Shown piece by piece: positions 24,458-32,790 of a DNA stretch of 64,000 bases (its first letter is position 1; the number at the start of each line of letters is the position of its first letter). The stretch comes from G963676095 sp963676095 (GTDB taxonomy: Bacteria; Bacteroidota; Bacteroidia; Bacteroidales; Prolixibacteraceae). The notes under the pieces are model-generated. The model saw only the letters and a program-made list of their open reading frames with translations, was not told where the DNA came from and made no database searches. The position numbers were made by a program, and so were the translations under genes. The DNA lies in NCBI GenBank assembly GCA_963676095.1, contig OY781040.1, forward strand, positions 3,844,001 through 3,908,000, given 5' to 3'.

Positions 24458-26866
24458 TCACTCGTACTTCAACGCGTCTACGGGATTTCTCGTCGCAGCT
24501 TTCCAGCTTTGCCAGCTCACGGTAAGCAGGGCGATTCCCAGGGCCAGCAGTCCTGCCAGGGCAAAAATCCACCAACTCATGATGGTTTTGTAGGCAAAGT
24601 TCTCCTGCCATTTATGAAGGGTGTAGAATGCAGTGGGAGCAGCAACTAAAAAAGCGATGAAAACCCACTTTATAAAGTCTTTATTGAGCATGGCCAGTAT
24701 TTCGGATACTTTGGCTCCGTTTACTTTCCGGATGCCGATTTCCTTAACTCTGCGGTCTGTCGAAAATACCGCCATTCCCAGAATGCCCAAAACCGAAATA
24801 ACAATGGCCAGTACAGAAAAGAGGATGGTTATATTGCGTAGTCTCATATCCTGGGAGTATTTTTCATTCATCAGGTCATCAAAGAAGTTATAGGTGAAAC
24901 CTCTCTGGTCCCTGTCTTTTTGATAGACATCCCGGATGTACTTCAGGGTTTCTGCCTTATTATTTGGGGCAATTTTTACATTCATGGTCATAATGTTTTC
25001 CGGGTTGTTGAGAAGGACGACCGGTCCGATAGGGTGGTACAAGGTCTGGAAATTAAAATCTTTTACCACGCCGACAATTACTTTGTCATTCCCGAGCCGT
25101 TGTCCGACCGGATCATTAAAACCCAGCATTTTTTCAGCAGTTTGGTTGATAACCACAGGAATCGAAACAGCATGGTCTTTTTCTTCATCGTTGTTCTTTC
25201 CTTTCTTTTCCCGTTCTTTCCAGTAGGCATTGTAATCCATGGAGAGAAATTTACCTTTTATGATTTCGAGCTGGTAGGTTCTGGCAAAGTCTTCGTCTAC
25301 CCAGAATAAAGATGCTGTCAGGCTGTCAGCCATTCCCTGATTGTTTACCGGGAAGGTTGTTTTCCATCCAAAATCAACCGGGGCATAGGCACTGGCCGAG
25401 ACGCTCAGTATATTGGGATTTTTCAGCAATTCATCCTTGAACGCTTTACAGTCGTACCACAATCCGGTAGGTATGACAACAACATTCTGGTGGTTCATTC
25501 CAAGATCTTTTGTGCGGACATAATTCAATTGTTTTACGAAAACGAAGGTCGCAATGATGAAAAAGATGGCAATGCTGAACTGAACAGCGACCAATGTCCG
25601 TATAAAACCAGCCTGGGATCCGGAGACACTGCCTCCTCTGAAGATGCCGTTCGGACTGAGCGATGACAAATAGAACGAAGGATAGGTTCCGGCCAGGACT
25701 CCGGTTAACAGGGTAAAAAAGAGCAGATTGGATAATAATTCTGCCGAGAAATCCAACTGCATACCAGCTCCGGTGAGATGATTAAAAAAAGGGAGCGATA
25801 GCCGGACTAGCAATAGAGCTGTTATCGCAGCAGCAAAAGTTTGACTAACCGATTCTCCCATGAACTGAAGGAGAATTTGGCACTGGCTGGCACCGTTCAC
25901 TTTTTTAATGCCAATCTCAGAAGCCCGTTCTGAAACACGGGCCACCGAAAGCACCGCGAAATTAAACGAAGCCATCAGAACGATCAGGACCGCTAATCCT
26001 GAAAAAATCCAGATATACTTGACGTTGCTGATATTTTTGTCGTAATAGCCGGGGGCATAGTCCGAATGTAGATGAATGCCGGTCAGCGGCTGAAAAAGAA
26101 GCTTGTCCGTTTTTCCGGAATAGCGGGTAACCTGATTCGTTACCTGTTTAAGAAATGTTGCGTCAATCAGGGCATCTTTACGGAGCTTGATGTAAACATG
26201 TACCAGTGATTTATCGCCCCAGGAGCTGGCATACCGGGAAACAACGAGGTTCCGTTCCGTCAGAATATATCCGAAATCGATATGTGATCTTTCAGGAATA
26301 CGGACAACTCCCCCAACCGTGTAAACTTCCTTGGTGTACTTGTCACTGATCACGGTTTGCCCAAGCGCCGGCGCGCTGCCAAACAATTTACGGGCAACCT
26401 TCTCAGAAAGAATAATACAATCAGGCCTTTGAACAGCATCGGCGGCATTCCCTTCCGTGAAGACAAAACCATTAAAAATGGAAAAGAAATCGTTATTGGT
26501 CCATATACCGCGAGCTTCAATCTTTTCGGTACCTTCTTTACGCTGTAGTGGCGAATCTTCGGAATCGTAACTCAGATAAGTGGCATATTCAATCTGGGGA
26601 TAGTCCTGTTTGAGTAATGCGGCAAGAGGCCGGTAACAACCCGCCGATTTTTCCACTTTATCCCCCTGTTTCGAAAGGGTCAGTACCCGGTAAATCCGTT
26701 CATAGTCAAGATGCGATTTGTCATAACTCAGTTCGTTGAAGACCCACAGGTAGATGAATAACCCGGCTGCAATTCCCAGCGTAAATCCAACAAAAGTGAT
26801 CATCGAATAAATTGGGTTCCTGGAATAGTTCCGGAATAAATATTTCAGCGTTTTTTTTAAACTCAT
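24458..26866 (-). CDS. MacB/FtsX-type ABC transporter permease
   Basis: About 802 residues from the ATG MSLKKTLKYL (a TTG five codons upstream is less likely). Layout: N-terminal helix (SMITFVGFTLGIAAGLFIYL), MacB-like periplasmic domain, a bundle of helices at about 285-430 (FtsX), a second periplasmic domain, and a final FtsX bundle. Conserved ASEIGIKKVNGAS and VKEIGIRKVNGAKVSEIL precede the FtsX helices. Such long permeases in Bacteroidota act in export or envelope stress response with a separate ATPase. No ATPase gene is in the window. The last 20 residues are almost the same as in two paralogues at 30.4 and 32.8 kb. Confidence 0.9.
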   Translation of the reverse strand: MSLKKTLKYLFRNYSRNPIYSMITFVGFTLGIAAGLFIYLWVFNELSYDKSHLDYERIYRVLTLSKQGDKVEKSAGCYRPLAALLKQDYPQIEYATYLSYDSEDSPLQRKEGTEKIEARGIWTNNDFFSIFNGFVFTEGNAADAVQRPDCIILSEKVARKLFGSAPALGQTVISDKYTKEVYTVGGVVRIPERSHIDFGYILTERNLVVSRYASSWGDKSLVHVYIKLRKDALIDATFLKQVTNQVTRYSGKTDKLLFQPLTGIHLHSDYAPGYYDKNISNVKYIWIFSGLAVLIVLMASFNFAVLSVARVSERASEIGIKKVNGASQCQILLQFMGESVSQTFAAAITALLLVRLSLPFFNHLTGAGMQLDFSAELLSNLLFFTLLTGVLAGTYPSFYLSSLSPNGIFRGGSVSGSQAGFIRTLVAVQFSIAIFFIIATFVFVKQLNYVRTKDLGMNHQNVVVIPTGLWYDCKAFKDELLKNPNILSVSASAYAPVDFGWKTTFPVNNQGMADSLTASLFWVDEDFARTYQLEIIKGKFLSMDYNAYWKEREKKGKNNDEEKDHAVSIPVVINQTAEKMLGFNDPVGQRLGNDKVIVGVVKDFNFQTLYHPIGPVVLLNNPENIMTMNVKIAPNNKAETLKYIRDVYQKDRDQRGFTYNFFDDLMNEKYSQDMRLRNITILFSVLAIVISVLGILGMAVFSTDRRVKEIGIRKVNGAKVSEILAMLNKDFIKWVFIAFLVAAPTAFYTLHKWQENFAYKTIMSWWIFALAGLLALGIALLTVSWQSWKAATRNPVDALKYE

Positions 26867-26904
26867 GTTGTTAATGCTCAATTTTATTTTTTATTTTTTA
26901 TTTT

Positions 26905-28389
26905 TCATTCTTCATAAATCATAATCAAATAACCCTTTACAGCACTGTTATCAGGCATTTTTTTATGGTTATTCCCTTTTCGCGGTTCATCCAGTTCTCT
27001 TGTCGTGGCGGCATAAGGGTTTCCGGAAGCAGTAATACCTTGTGGCCAGATAAAGGGCATCCTGTCAAGATCATTCTCTATATTAAGTTCGGGAGCCGAA
27101 GGTGTAGGCATTTTTATTTCATATCCGGTTGTCATTTGCGGCTCCTGATCTGAGTAAACAGGAAGGATTGTGTTATTTGTTTTATTATAAATGAGACGGC
27201 TGTACCACAGTTTTTTATCTTTTGCAGTGTTTGGAGTTGCATAATTTTTTGTATAAGTAATAAAGATAAACTTTCGGGTTTCAAGGAGATTGTCGAGAAT
27301 GAACTTATCGTCCAACGGGATATTCGGGGCAAGGGCCTTGTTTGACTCGTTTATTCCCTGATTCCCGAAATCAAGGATATATTTTGCTATCAGATTATCC
27401 GGAGGGATAATCTGATAGATCGTATCATTATAGGCAGGTTTAAAATAACAGGCGTGATTGAGATAATAGGAATAATATGACTCAACATTCCGGTAAACGG
27501 AATGACTAAAGTTCCGGACCGGATCATAATCGGGGAAAGTACATAGTGTGTCTCCGGTTTTTGAAACAATGCTGATCAGGGGTAACTGCTGTTCTACCGG
27601 CTTGCGGTTCTGAGATATTGCAAACATTCCACTTCCCAGCGGAAACAGTGTCGTCGATTTGGAAGCATAATCCGGAGTTCCCTGACAGATCATTTCGCCC
27701 TTAGGGGTAGGTGTCTGCCTGTCCTTTTCATTTTGCAGCAGGTTTAAATCAGTTGGACAGTCAATTATGTCGTCAAACAGGTAATAAGATACTGTTTTAT
27801 TTTTCCGGTCGAAATACTTATAGCATAATTTTCCGTCGGCATAATATGCCTGCCAAACCCATTTTTGATCCGCGTTATTACTGAGATCTACGCCAAGCTG
27901 GCCATCAGGGTAGCGGATATAATTTTGTTTATTCCGGCAGACATAACCCAGAAAATGCCCTTCTAAATCAAATTGAACGATTCCTCCCAAACGGGAGAAA
28001 CCGTAGATGTGTTTATTCCCAATAAAAAAATCCATCGAAGCACTATGGCTGAAAATCGAATCTGGAACAGTTTCAATAGGAATGTACCTTATTTTTTTTA
28101 AAAGGTTTGAAGTTTTAATTATCCCTTTCTGTTTTCTGTTATTGATAATATTAATTTTTTGAGGAGGACAAGCAGGATTAACTCCCCGCTGTTCTTTAAA
28201 ACGGAACCCTCTTGGCAGTTTAACAATGGAGTCGGCCAGCTGTTTTTCGCGTTCCTGACGTTCTTTTTCCAGTTGTTCCTCTTCTGTTAAAATCTCTTTT
28301 GCTAAAGCATTTTCATCGTTTTTCAGACGGTTCCGGTGGCAGTCGTACGACAGGATAAGCAGGATACAAAGAAAACAATAATTTTTCAT
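26905..28389 (-). CDS. Exported propeller-like protein (DUF4933/6-bladed-propeller type)
   Basis: 494 residues. The N-terminus (KNYCFLCILLILSYDCHRN) is a signal peptide; the Cys is poorly placed for a lipobox (SYDC), so lipidation is doubtful. A charged helical stretch (LAKEILTEEEQLEKERQERE) follows, then a body with repeated strand patterns (IRYIPIETV, GGIVQFDLEGHFLGYV, LISIVSKTGDTLCTFPDYD, KYILDFGNQGI), as in the Bacteroidales 6-bladed-propeller proteins. The DUF4933 name is from memory and tentative. The function of these proteins is unknown; they often lie near export permeases. It is 38 bp upstream of the permease gene on the same strand. Confidence 0.7.
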   Translation of the reverse strand: MKNYCFLCILLILSYDCHRNRLKNDENALAKEILTEEEQLEKERQEREKQLADSIVKLPRGFRFKEQRGVNPACPPQKINIINNRKQKGIIKTSNLLKKIRYIPIETVPDSIFSHSASMDFFIGNKHIYGFSRLGGIVQFDLEGHFLGYVCRNKQNYIRYPDGQLGVDLSNNADQKWVWQAYYADGKLCYKYFDRKNKTVSYYLFDDIIDCPTDLNLLQNEKDRQTPTPKGEMICQGTPDYASKSTTLFPLGSGMFAISQNRKPVEQQLPLISIVSKTGDTLCTFPDYDPVRNFSHSVYRNVESYYSYYLNHACYFKPAYNDTIYQIIPPDNLIAKYILDFGNQGINESNKALAPNIPLDDKFILDNLLETRKFIFITYTKNYATPNTAKDKKLWYSRLIYNKTNNTILPVYSDQEPQMTTGYEIKMPTPSAPELNIENDLDRMPFIWPQGITASGNPYAATTRELDEPRKGNNHKKMPDNSAVKGYLIMIYEE

Positions 28390-28832
28390 TGATGGCTTAT
28401 TTATAGTTAGTTAGATAATATGCAGATAAAAGTTTGATAAGCAATAATGTTGCCATTTCTGGTTTAATAGATGGATTATGTAAATTTTTTTGACAAATTC
28501 AATAATGAATTTTTTATTCATTATCCGTTTTGAAACAGTCTCCTGTTATGAGGTTAAGTCCTGCCTTTGCCTGTCAATGCTTACAATAAAGCATAATAAA
28601 TTCGTTAACCTCCGGAATATTCCGAAACGGTATCTGTGTTTAAAAACTTATTGTGGCTCCGAAAGGAACGGATGGTGGCGGCAATCCGGGTTGTAAAATA
28701 TATTTACTTTTGGGATAAAGAGCTTTGTCAATCGGAGTTGTTTCCCTTTACACTTCAGTCAGACGGTGCAGAATTGTAATTTGGGGGCAAGGTTCCGCCA
28801 TCAAATATTTCCGGAAAAATAAACGCCGGTTT
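28390..28832. other. Intergenic region without a supported gene
   Basis: AT-rich upstream part (promoter side of the minus-strand propeller gene) and a GC-richer part near 28640-28700. I see no RNA structure or gene. Confidence 0.4.
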
Positions 28833-30128
28833 TTACAGAAATTTACCGGCCGCTTCAGCAATTATTTCAGCCGAATTCTCAATTCCAAATAAAGAACTGT
28901 CAATGGTCAGATTATAATTACCGGCTTTTCCCCATTCTTTTCCGGTATAATGCCGGCAGTAATTGGCCCGGTCACGGTCTGTCTTCTCCATTTCTTTTTC
29001 GGCTGTACCAGCGTCGACTTGGTATTCTTTTACAATGCGCTGCTGCCGGAATTTGTTGCCGGCGTGGATAAATACATTGAAACAGGCCGGATGATCTTTC
29101 AATATAAAATTGGCACAACGGCCAACAATTACATAAGACCCTGTCTCACTGATATCCCGTATAATTTTACTCTGAACAAGGAATAAAGCATCAAGGGGAG
29201 GCATTTGCTCATTGACATAGGCATAGCTTTGCTCATAAAGATTGAATAATAACGAGTGGGCCAGTTTTTGTTCATGCTCCCGGATGTATTCTGTTGTAAA
29301 ACCGCCTTTTTCAGCTGTCAGCCGGATCAGTTCTTTATCGTAAAAGGGGAGCCCAAGGTGCCTGGCTACAAGTTGACCAATTTCATGCCCTCCACTTCCA
29401 AACTCTCTGGAAATCGTAATAATAATTCTTTTTTCACCGGTTCCGGCAACCGGAACAACCTGGGGAACAGCAGTCCCTTCTGCCTGATTTTCCAGTAGTG
29501 TATCGATAAAGTATAATTTTTTGCTGTAGAATTTTGCCAGGGAACCTACCAGTAATGCTGCTGCAATTGTACCTTCCCGTACGCCCTGCAAATGACCGAG
29601 CAATAATAATGAGCTGATGGTACCCCCAAGAACCATTCCGCAGTCTGTTCCAATCTTTGCTTTTCCAAATTCTGTTTTGAATGTTTCTGAAATAGCCAGA
29701 GCCAGCCCTTCACCAGCCAGATAGGTTAGTTTGGCCTTCACCTCGAGGAATACACCAAAACCAATAACAGCACAGCTTAACATACACAAAACAGCCTGCC
29801 ATGCATAGTTGTTGACATTCATCCCGGAGACAAGGTAAAGGGTAAAATCGGTAAAAAAGCCGAAAATAAATACGACAGGGAGTTGTACGAGCTGGAAAAG
29901 CCGGTACTTTTTTCCTCTCACCACCATTTGAAGCAAAATAAGCAACACATTAAAAACAATAGTGATTTCACCCATTGTGAGAGGATACTTCAAACTGTAA
30001 ATATACGGTATACAGGATATTGGGGAGACCCCCAGGTTGGCTTTTACAGACAGCGCTACTCCGAATGCCATTACAAAAAGTCCCGTCACAAAAATGATAA
30101 CTCGTTTTAGCAGATTACTTTTCAACAT
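28833..30128 (-). CDS. Membrane protein fused to a cytidylate-kinase-like domain
   Basis: 431 residues. The N-terminal half (about 1-215) has six or so hydrophobic helices of the YitT/YczE-like type (VIIFVTGLFVMAFGVALSVKANLGVSP; LVQLPVVFIFGFFTDFTLYLV). A linker rich in Val/Pro is followed by a P-loop kinase domain: IIITISREFGSGGHEIGQLVA (about 237-257) and LPFYDKELI, VIVGRCANFILK and VKEYQVD, as in the cytidylate_kinase-2 family. The joined architecture occurs in other Bacteroidales and clostridia as far as I recall. The ligand and kinase substrate are unknown. No frameshift is needed to join the halves. Confidence 0.85.
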   Translation of the reverse strand: MLKSNLLKRVIIFVTGLFVMAFGVALSVKANLGVSPISCIPYIYSLKYPLTMGEITIVFNVLLILLQMVVRGKKYRLFQLVQLPVVFIFGFFTDFTLYLVSGMNVNNYAWQAVLCMLSCAVIGFGVFLEVKAKLTYLAGEGLALAISETFKTEFGKAKIGTDCGMVLGGTISSLLLLGHLQGVREGTIAAALLVGSLAKFYSKKLYFIDTLLENQAEGTAVPQVVPVAGTGEKRIIITISREFGSGGHEIGQLVARHLGLPFYDKELIRLTAEKGGFTTEYIREHEQKLAHSLLFNLYEQSYAYVNEQMPPLDALFLVQSKIIRDISETGSYVIVGRCANFILKDHPACFNVFIHAGNKFRQQRIVKEYQVDAGTAEKEMEKTDRDRANYCRHYTGKEWGKAGNYNLTIDSSLFGIENSAEIIAEAAGKFL

Positions 30129-30398
30129 TTATATTCTTCCTCAATTACGCCTGATCCGGCATCGATTCTACCTTTCAGGCAGACATGCAGGTCCTGAATC
30201 AGGCTGCGAAGCTACCAAATATTATTAAAGCGTTGAAAAGGAAAGAGCGTTCAAAAAGTAATTCGTCAATTAGTAATGAATAATTAATAATTGGGACAAT
30301 GTGCCGGCCATACAATTCTACAATTCTTACGGTAAGTTGTATGGCTTTTCATCTGTTTGTTCTCATTATTCCTTACTAATTACACATTATTCATTTTT
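30129..30398. repeat. Intergenic region with inverted repeat and dispersed AT words
   Basis: GCCATACAA (30307-30315) and TTGTATGGC form a 9-bp inverted repeat around about 21 bp. AT-rich words related to those at 4.2 and 24.4 kb lie on both sides (AATTAGTAATGAATAATTAA near 30265 and ACTAATTACACATTATTCAT near 30367). Possibly a small relic element. Confidence 0.45.
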
Positions 30399-32762
30399 TT
30401 ACTCGTACTTCAACGCGTCTACGGGATTTCTCGTTGCTGCCTTCCAGCTTTGCCAGCTCACAGTAAGCAGAGTAATTCCAAGGATCAGCAATCCGGCCAG
30501 GACAAAGATCCTCCAGCTTAATGTTGTTTTATAGGCAAAAGATTTGAGCCATCTGTCCATCGCGTAATAAGCCAGCGGGCAGGCAAGGCAAAAACCAATT
30601 CCTTCCCAGATGACATAACCTTTGTTTAGCATAACTATAATCTCCGAAATTCTGGCCCCATTCACCTTTCTGATGCCGATTTCCTTTGTTTTCTGCTCCG
30701 AAACGAACGAGATCAGTCCAAATAATCCCAGTGACGACAGGATAATGGAAAGGATGGTGAAAAGCAGTACCAGCCGGGTGGTTCTTACATCATTGCCGTA
30801 CAATTGGGCAAACTGGCTGTCCAGAAAGTGATAACTAAAAGGACGGTTCGGCGTAAAGGCTTTCCATGATTTTTCGATAAAGGCTAATGCCTGTCCAATA
30901 ACTTTCGGGTTGATTTTAACCGATATCTCATTGAGCTCATTTTCCCCGATGTAAAAAGCCATGGGTTCTATGGACTTATGTAATGACTGGAAATGAAAAT
31001 CCTTGACTACCCCGATGATTTCACCCATCTGCGTGTGGCTGAACCGCATCATCTTTCCGACGGGATCTCTATAACCCAGCTCCCGGGCCAGGGATTCATT
31101 GATCAGATAACTTCGTCCTTCAGTATCCTGCCTGAAATCTTTGGGAAAGGACCTTCCTTCAACAATTTCTATTTTATAGAATTCAGGAAAATTATAATCG
31201 GTTATCAGGAACGGAATTACATATCTTGATTCCGGGTTCTGTCCTTCGAATTGAATGGTATTTCGCCAGAAGTCCTCTCCTATAACCCTATTTGACGCAG
31301 TGACATTCAGTATGTCTGGATTTTTAAGGAGTTCTTCCTTCAATACAGGATAGTTTTCGGTCATTTTCCCTATAGACGGGAGAATTAATACCTGATCTGT
31401 CCTTACCCCCAGATCCTTTTTCCTGATATACTCCATCTGTTTGAATATACCGAGGGTTATAAGGATCAGGAACGTGGTAACGGCTAACTGGAGGGTTGCA
31501 AGTGTCTGGTTAAACGAGCTCCGGTTATTATTTTTGGTAATGTTTCCCTTAAGTATGGACACTGGTGAAAACGAGGAATACGAGATTGAAGGAGAAAAAC
31601 TGGCAATTAGTACTGTCAGAAGCACAACCCCCAGGCACAGACCAACTGTTTTGAGATTAAAAAGATCCCAGAATTTGTACCCGCTAACAAAATTTTCCCG
31701 GATGTACGGATAGAAATAGATAACGATCAGCACAGCAAATGCGGAAGCCAGGCCCGCAAGAACACAATTTTCGAAAAGGAATTGACCAATAATCAGCAGC
31801 CGTCCGGAGCCATTGATTTTCTTTATTCCGATCTCTTTCCTTCGTTTTGAAAGGCTGACCAAGGTAAGGTTAAGAAAATTGACAGAAGCAATCCCAAGCA
31901 GCAATATTGCCATTAAAACGAGAATAATCACGTATGTTTTATTGAATTTGTTTTTGTTCATCTCCCACATGGTGTGGCCCGAATTAAGGTGCAAATCGCT
32001 TAACGGTTGCAACTGTATTTCATATTTATCCGGATTGCGGGTGAAATGCCTGTCGGTAAACAGGCGCAGACGCTTTTTGAGGTCAAGCACATCAATCCCC
32101 TTCCTTAACAGGACATAAATTGATGCATTATGGTTCCCGTCTTTCCTGTTCCACCGGGGCTTTCTTTCTTCCACCGGTAAAAGCATATTGAAGCAGAGAT
32201 GTGAATTGGTGGGGAGATTTTCAATTACCGCACTGACCACATATCCTTTTTCTCCCTGTCTGATCGTCTTGCCTAACGGATCGTCCTTTCCGAATAACCT
32301 GGAGGCGACTTGCCTGGTAATGACAACCTGGCCCGTTGAAGATAAGCATGTCTCCGGATTCCCTGAAAGAAATTTAAGCGTAAATATCCTGAATAAGTTG
32401 GTGTCGGAATAATAAACATCGGTGATTTCAGTAATATTCTCTCCTTCACCGATCCAAAAATCAGAAGTCTGTAATAAAATAGTAGATAATTCGATTCCGG
32501 GGATCTCTTCTTCAAATGTATTAACCAGGTATTCCGGCACCTGGGCAAGATCCTGTTTATCCTGCCCTTTGAAAGTCTGATGGTCAAGTACCCGGTAAAT
32601 ACGGTCTTTATTTTGATGGAAGTTGTCGTACGAGTATTCGAAGGTTGCCCACGAAAAAATAACGAATGCCGCGCTTAGCCCTAAGGCCAGGCTTATAATG
32701 ATAATAGCCGAATTAAGCTTATTTTTCAAAATGTTCCGTATCCCCAGCTTAAAATTTTTCAT
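30399..32762 (-). CDS. MacB/FtsX-type ABC transporter permease
   Basis: About 787 residues from MKNFKLGIRNIL (an ATG five codons upstream is also possible). Same two-FtsX architecture as its neighbours: helix IIIISLALGLSAAFVIFSW, large exported domain, KEIGIKKINGSGRLLIIGQF, helical bundle, second exported domain, and TKEIGIRKVNGARISEIIVMLN before the last helices. It ends in the shared SWQSWKAATRNPVDALKYE. Only 28 bp from the next permease upstream, so the two are probably co-transcribed. No ATP-binding subunit is encoded nearby. Confidence 0.9.
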   Translation of the reverse strand: MKNFKLGIRNILKNKLNSAIIIISLALGLSAAFVIFSWATFEYSYDNFHQNKDRIYRVLDHQTFKGQDKQDLAQVPEYLVNTFEEEIPGIELSTILLQTSDFWIGEGENITEITDVYYSDTNLFRIFTLKFLSGNPETCLSSTGQVVITRQVASRLFGKDDPLGKTIRQGEKGYVVSAVIENLPTNSHLCFNMLLPVEERKPRWNRKDGNHNASIYVLLRKGIDVLDLKKRLRLFTDRHFTRNPDKYEIQLQPLSDLHLNSGHTMWEMNKNKFNKTYVIILVLMAILLLGIASVNFLNLTLVSLSKRRKEIGIKKINGSGRLLIIGQFLFENCVLAGLASAFAVLIVIYFYPYIRENFVSGYKFWDLFNLKTVGLCLGVVLLTVLIASFSPSISYSSFSPVSILKGNITKNNNRSSFNQTLATLQLAVTTFLILITLGIFKQMEYIRKKDLGVRTDQVLILPSIGKMTENYPVLKEELLKNPDILNVTASNRVIGEDFWRNTIQFEGQNPESRYVIPFLITDYNFPEFYKIEIVEGRSFPKDFRQDTEGRSYLINESLARELGYRDPVGKMMRFSHTQMGEIIGVVKDFHFQSLHKSIEPMAFYIGENELNEISVKINPKVIGQALAFIEKSWKAFTPNRPFSYHFLDSQFAQLYGNDVRTTRLVLLFTILSIILSSLGLFGLISFVSEQKTKEIGIRKVNGARISEIIVMLNKGYVIWEGIGFCLACPLAYYAMDRWLKSFAYKTTLSWRIFVLAGLLILGITLLTVSWQSWKAATRNPVDALKYE

Positions 32763-32790
32763 CAGAAAAATAATCATAATTTATTGTTCA

